A stretch of 62,218 bases of DNA, from the NCBI GenBank assembly GCA_016926985.1, contig JAFGNO010000192.1:1-62218 (forward strand), read 5' to 3'. Origin of the DNA: Anaerolineae bacterium (GTDB lineage: Bacteria > Chloroflexota > Anaerolineae > Aggregatilineales > UBA3940). This document shows positions 50,382 to 59,631 of this stretch, piece by piece (the stretch's first letter is position 1; every line of letters begins with the position of its first letter). A model generated the notes under the pieces. That model was not told the origin of the DNA. It saw nothing but the letters and a program-made list of their open reading frames with translations, and did no database searches. The position numbers were made by a program, and so were the translations under genes.

Positions 50382-51161
50382 ATGGCACAGCCTTTGGATC
50401 AGAATTACGACTACCTGGATATCCAGACCCTCACAAACCTGCTTTCCAATCCGGAAAAGGGAGCAGACATCCATGCGGCTGCATTTAAGGCAATGTGCAA
50501 GCTGGGGCCGGATGGGCGCCGGGCCGGCATTGTCTCTGTTATGCGCAGTATCATTAAACGCCCGGAGAAGTATGAGACGGATCTGATGATGGGCGTGGTT
50601 GAGATACTGGCAACCGATCCCGATCCAGACGCAACTGTTGCCATGCTTGAATTGCTGCCTGAAGTGCTTGATTCGGCAATGAAATACCGTGACCGGCTGT
50701 CTCCTGAGTTTCGGGAGTATTTTTACGAAGCCCTGGTTACGCGGTCACGGGATGGCGACCTGGATATCTGGGCTGAATGGCTGCCCAAAATGACAGGTAA
50801 AATACTGGTGGCAGCGCTGCTTGATCCGGTCGGAAAGGCACTGGAAGCAATTGAGCCCCTGGTCCTGCTTGACCGTCTTGCGGAGCCGGAGAGAACCAGT
50901 GCCTACATGGGACTGATTGCAATGAAAGCAGCAACAGCGCAGCGAGAAGAACTGATGGAAATCGCTGCGAATCTGCAGGAATCAAACAATCCGGAACAGC
51001 TCGAAAAGGGCCTGGACAGTTGGGCAAAACGCTACGACAAGGCTAAAGAACAGGGTAGCAAGCGGTATGCCGCGAATATGCAGGCAATGCTTGCGCTGCT
51101 GGACAGCCGTCCCCGAACAGCAATCGAAAAACTGACAGGCAAGCGCCCCTGGGCTTCGTAA
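50382..51161 (+). CDS. Helical repeat-like protein of unknown function
   Basis: 259 aa, almost wholly helical and acidic. Weak repeat-like helices occur at LTNLLSNPEKG, AAFKAMCKLG and VMRSIIKRPEKY, but no HEAT consensus is convincing. There is no signal peptide, membrane span or Cys motif. The ATG at 50382 follows GAGGAAAAG and lies after a clear promoter, so a longer frame from 50304 is rejected. It is 9 nt upstream of the DUF2344 gene, so the two may share a transcript. Function is not recognised. Confidence 0.75.
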   Translation: MAQPLDQNYDYLDIQTLTNLLSNPEKGADIHAAAFKAMCKLGPDGRRAGIVSVMRSIIKRPEKYETDLMMGVVEILATDPDPDATVAMLELLPEVLDSAMKYRDRLSPEFREYFYEALVTRSRDGDLDIWAEWLPKMTGKILVAALLDPVGKALEAIEPLVLLDRLAEPERTSAYMGLIAMKAATAQREELMEIAANLQESNNPEQLEKGLDSWAKRYDKAKEQGSKRYAANMQAMLALLDSRPRTAIEKLTGKRPWAS

Positions 51162-51170
51162 GTACTGTTC

Positions 51171-51851
51171 ATGCTTGAGACCAACACCCCTTCTGAACAA
51201 AGTTCTCGTTTGCGTATTGAGTTTGGGAAACGGGGTATATTGCGTTACACATCCCACCTCGATCTGGCGCGCATCTGGGAACGAACGCTGCTGCGTGCAC
51301 AGGTCCCACTGATTTATTCCCAGGGATTTAACCCGCGTCCGAAGATGCAATTTGCCGCAGCCTTGCCATTGGGCGCGGAAAGCACCTGTGAATTGCTTGA
51401 TATCTGGGTCCACGGCAATTTCCACGATCTTCAAGAACTTCAGAGAGTGTTGGTCGATTCAGGTCCACAGGGACTTGAAGTCTATGCCATCCACCCTGCT
51501 GAATTGAGCCTGCCTCCTCTCCAGATGCTTACTCATGCAGCAATATACCGGGTTGAATTAGCAGAGGCATGTTCCTGCGATGAGATCAGCCGCAGGGTAG
51601 GGGAGTTTCTGCGCGCTACAGAGCTGATCCGGATAAGACGCGGCAAGTCTTACAACCTTCGGCCTCTTGTTCGGGATATCCAAATAATCTGCGAACAGTC
51701 TTCCCCGGCGACTTTGATGCTTGATCTCCTGCTATCCCAACAGGAAGGGACCGGGCGCCCGGACGAAGTTGTCCATGCTCTCGGCTGTGATCCTGCGCTG
51801 GTACGCATAACCCGTATCGCGATAGACTTGCATCAGTCTTCAGCAATCTGA
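51171..51851 (+). CDS. TIGR03936/DUF2344 radical SAM-linked protein
   Basis: 226 aa. The family marks are RIEFGKRGILRYTSHLDLAR at the N-terminus and the segment YSQGFNPRPKMQFA. This protein normally sits beside, or is fused to, a TIGR03960 radical SAM protein; here that partner (44506) is 4.7 kb away on the opposite strand. In many genomes the pair precedes rne/rplU/rpmA, none of which are in the window. The exact role is unknown. Start ATG is 9 nt after the preceding gene. Confidence 0.86.
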   Translation: MLETNTPSEQSSRLRIEFGKRGILRYTSHLDLARIWERTLLRAQVPLIYSQGFNPRPKMQFAAALPLGAESTCELLDIWVHGNFHDLQELQRVLVDSGPQGLEVYAIHPAELSLPPLQMLTHAAIYRVELAEACSCDEISRRVGEFLRATELIRIRRGKSYNLRPLVRDIQIICEQSSPATLMLDLLLSQQEGTGRPDEVVHALGCDPALVRITRIAIDLHQSSAI

Positions 51852-51891
51852 AAATTCCACAAAAACCTGATGAGACCAGAAGCACCTGCAA

Positions 51892-51900
51892 TGGTATAAT
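51892..51900 (+). promoter_or_regulatory. Extended -10 promoter for the URO-D family gene
   Basis: TGGTATAAT, a perfect TATAAT with a TG one base upstream, 69 nt before the ATG. A weak TGAGAC is 18 nt upstream. Confidence 0.5.
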
Positions 51901-51969
51901 ATGGGATGCCAATGGCGGGGCAAGCAATTGCCGTGTCTGCCAATCTCAGCACATCGACAGGTGGTATGT

Positions 51970-52959
51970 ATGAACAAACGTGAGCGTCTTCAGGCGACAA
52001 TTCGCGGCGAACCGGCAGATCGGGTTGCCGTTGCCTTGTGGCGGCATTGGCCGGGTGATGATCAGCGCCCGGAAGATCAGGCCGCCGCCCATATTGCGTT
52101 TCAGAAGCAGTACGACTGGGATTTTGTCAAGGTATCCCCTTCCAGCAGTTTTTGCATCTCTGATTGGGGTGTGGCGGATTCGTGGGTTGGCAATATAGAG
52201 GGGACACGCACCTATCAAAAGCGTGTCATTGATCAACCGGAGGACTGGCTGTCGTTGAAGGTCCTGGATCCCGAGGTGGGTTCGCTGGGCAGGCAGCTAA
52301 AATGCCTTGAAATACTATCCCAGGCTTTTGGCACAGATGTGCCGTTTATCCAGACAATTTTCAATCCATTGTCTCAGGCGAAGAATCTGGCCGGTCAGGA
52401 GCGGTTGCTGCTGCATGCGCGTCAGAACGCCGGGCAGGTGCATTATGCCCTCCAGACTATTGCCGACACAACCGTCCGCTTCATTCAGGCAGCACGCAGC
52501 CGGGGGATTTCCGGCGTGTATTTTGCCGTTCAGCACGCCAGTTATCACGTTATGAGTGAGGCTGAGTATCAGGTATTTGGCATCCCTTACGACAAGCAGG
52601 TCTTATCTGCCATCGACGATCTCTGGCTGAATGTTCTGCATTTACATGGGCCAGACAGCATGTTCAAACTTCTGTCAGATTATCCAGTGCAGGTTGTCAA
52701 CTGGCATGATCGGGTCTCACCTCCGGGCCTCACAACCGGGCTGAAAAAGATCAAAGGCGCGGCCAGCGGTGGTGTGGATCGGGATGCGCTCCACAAGGAA
52801 GACCCTGCCGAATTCATCGAACAGGCCCGTGACGCTTATCAACAGACTGGCGGCAAACGCTGGATACTGGGAACAGGGTGCGTGGCATTGGTGACCACAC
52901 CGGTTGGGAATATCCGTCGCTTCCGCGCATTGGCCGATGAGTTTATACCGGGTAAATAA
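51970..52959 (+). CDS. Uroporphyrinogen decarboxylase family protein (not HemE)
   Basis: 329 aa. The N-terminus (KRERLQATIRGEPADRVAVALWRH) and the later LHLHGPDSM, VNWHDRVSP and LGTGCVALVTTPVGNIR segments match the URO-D superfamily. The HemE substrate motif near the N-terminus (a conserved R-x-A-G-R region) is missing, so a corrinoid-type methyltransferase or another decarboxylase-like role is more likely than haem synthesis. The ATG at 51970 follows AGGTGG. It is convergent with the NHL-tailed membrane protein and alone on its transcript. Confidence 0.8.
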   Translation: MNKRERLQATIRGEPADRVAVALWRHWPGDDQRPEDQAAAHIAFQKQYDWDFVKVSPSSSFCISDWGVADSWVGNIEGTRTYQKRVIDQPEDWLSLKVLDPEVGSLGRQLKCLEILSQAFGTDVPFIQTIFNPLSQAKNLAGQERLLLHARQNAGQVHYALQTIADTTVRFIQAARSRGISGVYFAVQHASYHVMSEAEYQVFGIPYDKQVLSAIDDLWLNVLHLHGPDSMFKLLSDYPVQVVNWHDRVSPPGLTTGLKKIKGAASGGVDRDALHKEDPAEFIEQARDAYQQTGGKRWILGTGCVALVTTPVGNIRRFRALADEFIPGK

Positions 52960-52986
52960 GTTCCCCGGCTTTCCGGGCTGCCTGTC

Positions 52987-55900
52987 TCAGGGCGATTGAA
53001 TGGTATCTTCTGGCAGCGTATAGCGAAGTATTCGCCCGTTTGCCGTATCGACAACAAACATCCTGCCAGAAGCAATATCCACAGCGATTGACCCGGCCTG
53101 GCCGATGTTCGTGAAATCACCGAAGCTGTACAGGTACTGCCCCTGGCTGCTGAAGACCAGCACACGGGAGGCATCGGGGTCAGTGACATATACGCGCCCG
53201 TAGGCATCTACATCCAGGTAGGGGCGTTCATTGCTCTGGGCGTACCAGGCTTCGACCAACCATTGCCTGATGAACAGCCCATCCCTGGTGAACACCTGGA
53301 TGCGCTGGTTCCAGGTATCAGCAACATACAGGAAGCCGTCGGGGCCAAAGGCCAGCCCTGCAGGCTCATCAAGCTGCCCATCCAATCCCCCACCAACCCC
53401 GATCTGTCGGATGTAATTGCCCTGTGGGTCATAGACCATAATTCGCTTGTTGCCTGTGTCGGAAAGATATACATCACCCTCCAAATCTACAGCGATTGCG
53501 CGGGGGCCCCAGAGTGCGCTTGTGTCATTTGGTATGCCGGCGCCCTCATATCCCCACGCTAGCAGGTAATCACCGTTGCTGGCATAGGCACTGACCCGGT
53601 GGTTCCACGTGTCAGCGATGTAGAGGCTTCCGGTGGGTGCGGATGCCACATCCCAGGGTTCGTTTAATGCTCCTGTTGCGATGGAACGGATATACGCCCC
53701 ATCTGCATTAAAAACGGCAATCTGGTGGTTGTTTGAATCGGCGACATAGATCAGACCATCCGCCCCAAGTGATATACCATGCGGGCGGTTGAGGAATCCT
53801 TGGCCAAACGACAGGTCGGGAACCAGCACCCGTTCGCCCTCAGCGTAGGGGTCAATTGCATCTGCTATCTCGCTGGCAACCACACCGTAATCCCATACAA
53901 GGGCGAACACATCTTTCCGGATATATAAGCGCATGCGGTCCGGCACAGGCCAGTTGCCCAGGCTGAAGTCAGGGCGATAACCGTCCCGGTATTTCATGAC
54001 GGCGTCAGCGTAGGTTTCATAGTTGCGGCTGTAGAAGATATCCCACAGCCCGCGTTGAAGCTCGGGGTCATTCAGGATATCCCTTAACTTGCTAATTAAG
54101 TCAGATGGATCGTCGTAGCCGAAGTAGTCCTGCATTGGCCAGACCATGCGGATATAGTCAAATTGATAGTACCTGTCGCCGATAAGTGCTTCGACTTTAG
54201 ACCAGTTAGCTGAACCGGCGACAATGACCGGCGCATCTCCGATCAGCCCGCGTGAGGGTTGTTCACCGAAGTAAATCTGGTTGTAGTAATTTCGGAAATA
54301 CCATGACATGGGCCACGACATGCGGTTGTCATATGCTACCCGCAGGCCGAGATCGCCGGTTGTTGTGTAGGAGATTTCCTCAATTTGCTCCAGGACATCC
54401 TTTACTGCCCGGTTGGAATGAGCGTAAACCAGGAACTCGTTGGCGTAGTCATAGTTGACAAAACTGGCCAGGAAGGCCGAGCGGGCGGTCAGGAAGCTTA
54501 ACCATCCCACCACAAACAGTCCCAGTAACCTGAGCACCTGGGTCAAGCGTATTCTTCCAGACAAATGGTAGATCAGCAGCGCCAGACAGCCGATCAACAC
54601 CAGTGCTGCAGCAATCCAGACGCCGGTGGCGCTGAGATCGCTTACTGTCTTGCCACTGAATACGGGGGTCTGGTATGTCACCGGGACGACCGTGTTGCAG
54701 AGCACGTTTCGGGGCCATCTGGTGCAGCCAGGACCAAAGATGCTGAGCAGGGCGGCGGTCATCACTGGCACAAGAACAATGAGGAGCCAGCCGCGTTTTT
54801 CCCACAGGTCTCGCCAATTGATCCGCTCAATGGCGCGGCCAACCAGCCAGGCACCAATCAGGATCATTGGCGTGGTCAGGTGGGTGGTCAGCCAGGGCAT
54901 TTTTTCGCCGGCGATGCTGTAAGCAATGAGGTTGATCAGGGCCCAGTATCCTGTGAATAACAGGACCGGGAATCGAATCGGGGCAAGGAGGTCAAGATAT
55001 TTGAATCTGGCGCCATTGCTTGGCAGGCCAGCTTCGGCCTCACCATTGCCCGGCCATAAAGAGCGTATGAGTGAGCGCAGGCCGGCTGCCAGCCCGACCC
55101 CACCCGCAGCCGTTGTAAGAAGGGCGGGCATAAATTCGTACATTGGTATCTGGATGAGGATATAGTAATACCAGGGTTGGCCTCCGCGCTCAACTTCCTG
55201 CTGGGCAAGCCAGTAGCCCAGCGATCCAACGATCCCCGTCCCCAGTCCGTTCCCGTTGGTAAACATCGTCGTGAAAAAGAAGACAAATATCAGCCAGAAT
55301 GCACCCCCTAATCCAAGCCACCGGCTGCTCAGGAACGCCGTGATCCAGTCAAGGGGATCGGGTTGAACCTCTATGGTCTGCGTTTCCGGGTCATATCTGT
55401 CACCCAGGTCGGCGATCTCCTCTTCAGACAGCAGGTCGGGGGCAGGAAACTGCCGGTTTCTGGGCGGCTGCATAAACTGCGCCATCCCGATCACTACGCT
55501 TGCGACAAACAAGGGGAGGGTAAATGAGATCCCTCGGGCCACACCTGTTTCTGTGGCATCCATTGGATCAAAACCAGCAAAGTGGATCAGGAATGGGGAG
55601 AGCATGGGCAGAATCAGGCTGCCCATTGTGATGGCCACATCAAGTTCTGGAAACTGCCGCAGGTTCCTCCATTGGCCTACCAGAACAGACAGGATGGCAA
55701 CCAAGACCGATGCGCCAGCAATTGCTACTGCATAGGTCATCTCAGCAGAGAGATCGGTCGGTTCCCCTTCTTCAGCCAGGGGCATTTCCATGTCTGGATC
55801 AAGGGGGACCATGGTCTCCGCTATCTCTTCCTCGCTGGCCATTGCGGCGGCCCTGATCTCTGCGTAGCGCATGATCATGATGGCCGAACCTGCCAACAGG

Positions 55901-56607
55901 CCGACCACAATGCTTCCAACGAAAACCGACCGAAGTGTTTTGTTTTGCCACTTCACATCGATCAGCCGCGTGATCCAGAAAACAGTCAGGAAACTCCCAA
56001 AGATCGCAACATAGATAAAGGATACCTCTTTTGAGGCGAATAAGATCGCCTGCGCTATAGCCATAATGACTAGGTATTTGAACTTCCTCTCCTCAATATA
56101 GCGCCATATCATCAGGGCCATAACCATTGCGGCGAGGATAGCCGGGATATCATGCCGGATATACCGTGAGTAATACAGGATCATGGGGGAAATAAGGAAG
56201 AATACCGAAGCTGCCAGCGACCCGAATTGACCCAGCCATTTCTTTAACAAAATCGGGAACATGACAATGATGACGCCCAGCACAGCCGGGTAAATTCTTG
56301 AGCTGAAATCGTTATCGCCAAAAAGCAGGTAGCTCAGTGCAACCATGTGAAATAACAAAGGCCCGTGCATCATTGGTGTGTGGGAAAACCCATCGCCCCG
56401 GTACAGGTTCCACGAGTATTTGGTGTGCAGGCTCTCATCATGGCTCATAACCCGTGCACCAAGGTCCCAGAATCGGGTAATGATCGCAACGGCAAAGATG
56501 ATCAGGTAGGCGATACGTTCTCCATCCAGATAAATGAGCCTTTGTAATCTGTTATCAATAGAGCTTATCGTCTGAGAGATGGGGTGAGCGGAGTTGTTTT
56601 CTGCCAT
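52987..56607 (-). CDS. Agl23-like (TIGR03663) GT-C membrane protein with C-terminal NHL beta-propeller
   Basis: 1206 aa. An N-terminal GT-C membrane region with about 12-14 spans (residues 30-740) includes the DE pair of the first loop (SHDESLHTKYSW, D57-E58) and the family segment GDGFSHTPMMHGPLLFH. An extracytoplasmic region follows, then from about residue 930 five or six NHL blades: RPHGISLGADGLIYVADSN, EPWDVASAPTGSLYIADTW, WGPRAIAVDLEGDVYLSDTG and EPAGLAFGPDGFLYVADTW. Agl23-type proteins are linked to archaeal-style lipid-linked glycan handling. The ATG follows AAGG by 9 nt. It lies 11 nt after the anti-sigma gene. Confidence 0.88.
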   Translation of the reverse strand: MAENNSAHPISQTISSIDNRLQRLIYLDGERIAYLIIFAVAIITRFWDLGARVMSHDESLHTKYSWNLYRGDGFSHTPMMHGPLLFHMVALSYLLFGDNDFSSRIYPAVLGVIIVMFPILLKKWLGQFGSLAASVFFLISPMILYYSRYIRHDIPAILAAMVMALMIWRYIEERKFKYLVIMAIAQAILFASKEVSFIYVAIFGSFLTVFWITRLIDVKWQNKTLRSVFVGSIVVGLLAGSAIMIMRYAEIRAAAMASEEEIAETMVPLDPDMEMPLAEEGEPTDLSAEMTYAVAIAGASVLVAILSVLVGQWRNLRQFPELDVAITMGSLILPMLSPFLIHFAGFDPMDATETGVARGISFTLPLFVASVVIGMAQFMQPPRNRQFPAPDLLSEEEIADLGDRYDPETQTIEVQPDPLDWITAFLSSRWLGLGGAFWLIFVFFFTTMFTNGNGLGTGIVGSLGYWLAQQEVERGGQPWYYYILIQIPMYEFMPALLTTAAGGVGLAAGLRSLIRSLWPGNGEAEAGLPSNGARFKYLDLLAPIRFPVLLFTGYWALINLIAYSIAGEKMPWLTTHLTTPMILIGAWLVGRAIERINWRDLWEKRGWLLIVLVPVMTAALLSIFGPGCTRWPRNVLCNTVVPVTYQTPVFSGKTVSDLSATGVWIAAALVLIGCLALLIYHLSGRIRLTQVLRLLGLFVVGWLSFLTARSAFLASFVNYDYANEFLVYAHSNRAVKDVLEQIEEISYTTTGDLGLRVAYDNRMSWPMSWYFRNYYNQIYFGEQPSRGLIGDAPVIVAGSANWSKVEALIGDRYYQFDYIRMVWPMQDYFGYDDPSDLISKLRDILNDPELQRGLWDIFYSRNYETYADAVMKYRDGYRPDFSLGNWPVPDRMRLYIRKDVFALVWDYGVVASEIADAIDPYAEGERVLVPDLSFGQGFLNRPHGISLGADGLIYVADSNNHQIAVFNADGAYIRSIATGALNEPWDVASAPTGSLYIADTWNHRVSAYASNGDYLLAWGYEGAGIPNDTSALWGPRAIAVDLEGDVYLSDTGNKRIMVYDPQGNYIRQIGVGGGLDGQLDEPAGLAFGPDGFLYVADTWNQRIQVFTRDGLFIRQWLVEAWYAQSNERPYLDVDAYGRVYVTDPDASRVLVFSSQGQYLYSFGDFTNIGQAGSIAVDIASGRMFVVDTANGRILRYTLPEDTIQSP

Positions 56608-56618
56608 AAGACCGAGCC

Positions 56619-57185
56619 TTATAAGTCATTTGCCGGGCAGCATGCCGGCGGTGCCTGGGGCAAAGGGGTTGGATTTGCGACAAAGAGCGGATGCGGTTCA
56701 GTTGCCGTGACCAGCGCGGGCATAACCGCTGCTCCCGGGACAGTTGTGGTGCGGTTTTCAATATCGGCTGTGATGATAGGTATCGCCACGAATTCAATTT
56801 CCTGAGCGGCGGAGGGGATGACACTGAGCCTGTCTGGCTGTCCACCAGATAGTGCCTGGCAAGAAAGCATCGGTATCATGAGTGCCAGCAGGCTGACTGC
56901 CACCGGGATTGCTCTCAATAATGGCGACAGGGCATCTGATCGAATCTGCCTGAGACAGGCCTGTTTCCACAAAGATTGGATCAGGTTTTCGGGCATCACC
57001 CGGCTCTTGCGCAGGGTCAATCTCAGGTCCTGGCTCATACGTTCATATCCGGATAGCGTGCTCCGGCAACCGTCACAGGACCAGGTATGTTCCAGCATCG
57101 CTTTTTCCTGGGGCTGTGATAGCTGTCTGGAGATATATGCCGTTAGCATATGGCGTACATGGTCTTCACTATTTCTTTTATTCAT
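56619..57185 (-). CDS. Zinc anti-sigma factor, membrane-anchored
   Basis: 188 aa. The cytoplasmic N-terminus carries the zinc anti-sigma motif H-x3-C-x2-C (H33, C37, C40), followed by a helical linker, one membrane span (about 85-107) and an extracytoplasmic tail of about 80 residues rich in Pro, Ala and Thr with a CC pair near the end. It should sequester the ECF sigma factor encoded immediately upstream. The ATG at 57185 overlaps the sigma stop by 8 nt, and the longer frame is rejected. It is followed by the NHL-tailed gene. Confidence 0.86.
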   Translation of the reverse strand: MNKRNSEDHVRHMLTAYISRQLSQPQEKAMLEHTWSCDGCRSTLSGYERMSQDLRLTLRKSRVMPENLIQSLWKQACLRQIRSDALSPLLRAIPVAVSLLALMIPMLSCQALSGGQPDRLSVIPSAAQEIEFVAIPIITADIENRTTTVPGAAVMPALVTATEPHPLFVANPTPLPQAPPACCPANDL

Positions 57186-57768
57186 GTCGAAAAACACTCT
57201 CAAGCAGTGAGTCGCGCTGATCAACCAGCAGGTTATAGAGCGCCTTATGGGCCAGGCGGACGCGTGATTCTGCCGTTTTTTGTGGGCACCGAAGGACATC
57301 GGCCATCTCACGGTAGGTAAGTCCGTCGAAATAGCGCAGCACAACCGCCACGCGCAGTTTTGGATTGAGTCTGCCAAGTGCTTCCAGTACAGCAGCCTGA
57401 ACTCCTGCTTGCTCGGCAAGCATATCGGGCTGCTGCCCTTTTCCACGCACAATATCGCCCAGGTCGGCCAGGCGGACGGTGGGCAGCCACTTTCGCCGCC
57501 GCTTATTGCGGCATCTGCTCATCGTAATGGTATACAGCCATGTCTTGAATGCGCTGAGAGACGGATCGTAGCGATCGAGTGTTCGGAAAACATAGGCAAA
57601 GCTGTCTTGGACAACTTCCTCGGCATCCTTTTCATTCAGCAGCACGCCACAAGCCAGCCGGTACACCATCTGGACATGCTGCCGGTAAAGCGCCTCGCAG
57701 GCTTGCTCGTTGCCCGCCCTCGCTTTTTCTATGAGATTAAGAAGAGAATCTTGTTCTGTAGTGGCCAT
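57178..57768 (-). CDS. ECF RNA polymerase sigma factor
   Basis: 196 aa. Sigma region 2 (about 25-95) has ALYRQHVQMVYRLA, DAEEVVQDSFAYVF and the basic SRCRNKRRRK end; region 4 (about 130-190) has RLNPKLRVAVVLRYFDGLTYREMADVL and AESRVRLAHKAL. There are no regions 1.1 or 3. The ATG at 57768 is preferred over the adjacent GTG. It overlaps the anti-sigma gene by 8 nt and follows the GT-C gene after 42 nt, so its expression may be tied to that of the glycosyl transfer genes. Confidence 0.92.
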   Translation of the reverse strand: MATTEQDSLLNLIEKARAGNEQACEALYRQHVQMVYRLACGVLLNEKDAEEVVQDSFAYVFRTLDRYDPSLSAFKTWLYTITMSRCRNKRRRKWLPTVRLADLGDIVRGKGQQPDMLAEQAGVQAAVLEALGRLNPKLRVAVVLRYFDGLTYREMADVLRCPQKTAESRVRLAHKALYNLLVDQRDSLLESVFRHE

Positions 57769-57810
57769 CACTGTTTATACACAATCAGGATGAGATATCC
57801 TCAGCGAATG

Positions 57811-59631
57811 TCACCGCTCTGGTACGCCGCCAGCCTGCACCAGCCGGAAAATATCCTCGCGCACCCACAAAATCACGCGGTCTTCTGTGGCTGGCAAAGG
57901 GGGCGTCCGGTATATAAGCCATATCAGGTAATCAGTGAGGCTTAAACTGGTGGGCTTCCAGTATCTGTGAATCACAAAGTCCTGGCCGACGTAACTGGAA
58001 CCCAGGTAAGGATTCTCCTGAGTCGGGCGGGTCACAACAAGCACAGTGTCGATGTCTGGGCTGGGCGCGTTTACATAGGTCACCCGGTTATAGGCGCGCA
58101 GTTCCCAGGCGACGGTGCTGTCAACCAATTCGGTTGTAATGCCGATATCGTAAGGGTACCCGGTGGTCAGTTTCCCAATTTCCTCTATGGTATCCCCCAA
58201 CATATCGAGGCCAGCCTGGGATGCTCTTGAATTGATTGGTTCGTAGGGATTGCCCACACCGGGGAAAGCCAGTTTGACGCTCTGTCCGGTCATCACCGCT
58301 ATACCGATTAAGATAAACGCCAGGCCTGTTCCCTTAATGGCCGTCCGTTGTCCCCATATACTCAGAATGCTGAACAAAAGGATGGCCAGCAGCAGCAGCC
58401 AGAGAATGGCCAACAGGAGGTCCACCGGGATATGGAAGCTTGCTTCTTCGGGCGGCGCATTAACCGGGAAGGGAATCGTATAAGGGGATCGGATATGCTG
58501 GATAAACCCGGCGAAGATCATCGCAGCCAGGCCTGTTATCCCGGTTACCTGGGCTGCCAGTGTCCACCAGGGACAATCCCACTTCAGGTCCAGCAGGCTT
58601 CCTATCGCTGAAGCGGCCATCACCGCCAGGGGGATCACCACCCACAGGGCATGTGAGGGTGTGGCTCCCTGGTATAACAGGGAAATTGCCAGCGCTGACA
58701 ATGTCCAGCCTCCTGCGATCCGCATCCAGGGGCGGGTGGATTGCAGGGCTGACCAGGTGCCTATAAGGCCCATTACGGATAGAAACGGTTCATAGAGTAC
58801 TAAAGCATACAGAGGTGAAATCGTTTCAGGGAGGCGATGGGCAAGGCCGTTGATAAACCGGGCGATCAGATCGGCTGCATCTCCCAGCCTGCCAGGCGAG
58901 ATAAAAAACACGGTGCTGACCAGGAAAAAACTGGCCGCAAAACCGGCAGCAAATAATCCCCAGTTGACCGACCTGAGGAATAGCTTGACCTGTTCTGATG
59001 TAAGCTGGCCTTCATCATCGGTCGCATAGGCATAAAGCCCACCCAGACCGCCAGCGATAGCTGGCAGCAGGAGTGTGTAATCAGCTGTTGCTGCCGCTCC
59101 CAATGATGCCCCGGCAAAGAGGATAAGCCAGCCCATTCTTTGTCTTGCATAATGCTCGAACAGGGTAAGGGCGACAAAGAAAAGGGTCACAGCCAGGGCT
59201 ATTCCGTCAGCTTGCCGGGCCGTGAATACGGCAATTGGAGACAGGGCCAGTATGGCCATCATACTCAGCGCAGGCAACCCGCCAATCTTGGAGCGGTACA
59301 GGAGAGGGAGCATCACCAGTCCCATGCTGCCAGCTGCAGACCAGAACCGGAGTGCCGCCCGGGAGGTCATTCCCAGCGCCATGCTCAGGCTGGTCAGCGC
59401 ATACAACAGGGGGGAGTGGGCGGTGAAGGTTGGCGCCGTGCTGTCATGAACGAGGTCCCAGGCTGCCATTGCCGTATCGGCTTCTTCGATGCTGAAGGGA
59501 CGAGAATCCAGAGCAATAAACCGAAGAAAAAGGCTGACAATCAGCAGTGTGACAACGATCGCTGTTTCAGTTGAGATCGCCAGTCGACCATCCCTTCGTG
59601 TGCTCAGGCGGGCCTGTATTGATGCGTTCAT
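57811..59631 (-). CDS. GT-C type integral membrane glycosyltransferase (GT39/ArnT-like)
   Basis: 606 aa, about 12 membrane spans from residue 22 to about 460, then a C-terminal extracytoplasmic domain. The first loop has SIEEADTAMAAWDL, where GT39/ArnT enzymes carry an acidic pair (E49-E50), consistent with a catalytic site for lipid-linked sugar transfer. The remaining loop pattern is GT-C-like, but donor and acceptor are unknown. The start ATG overlaps the stop of the DUF2298 gene by 4 nt, and the ECF sigma gene follows after 42 nt. Confidence 0.84.
   Translation of the reverse strand: MNASIQARLSTRRDGRLAISTETAIVVTLLIVSLFLRFIALDSRPFSIEEADTAMAAWDLVHDSTAPTFTAHSPLLYALTSLSMALGMTSRAALRFWSAAGSMGLVMLPLLYRSKIGGLPALSMMAILALSPIAVFTARQADGIALAVTLFFVALTLFEHYARQRMGWLILFAGASLGAAATADYTLLLPAIAGGLGGLYAYATDDEGQLTSEQVKLFLRSVNWGLFAAGFAASFFLVSTVFFISPGRLGDAADLIARFINGLAHRLPETISPLYALVLYEPFLSVMGLIGTWSALQSTRPWMRIAGGWTLSALAISLLYQGATPSHALWVVIPLAVMAASAIGSLLDLKWDCPWWTLAAQVTGITGLAAMIFAGFIQHIRSPYTIPFPVNAPPEEASFHIPVDLLLAILWLLLLAILLFSILSIWGQRTAIKGTGLAFILIGIAVMTGQSVKLAFPGVGNPYEPINSRASQAGLDMLGDTIEEIGKLTTGYPYDIGITTELVDSTVAWELRAYNRVTYVNAPSPDIDTVLVVTRPTQENPYLGSSYVGQDFVIHRYWKPTSLSLTDYLIWLIYRTPPLPATEDRVILWVREDIFRLVQAGGVPER

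Noticed and set aside
52963..52976. A short CCCGG-CTTT-CCGGG dyad between the convergent URO-D and NHL-tailed genes.
   Set aside because: The stem is only 5 bp and no T run follows on either strand, so terminator function is not supported.
57280..57945. A 221-codon plus-strand open frame opposite the ECF sigma gene.
   Set aside because: The minus-strand sigma factor has regions 2 and 4; the plus frame has no recognisable domain.
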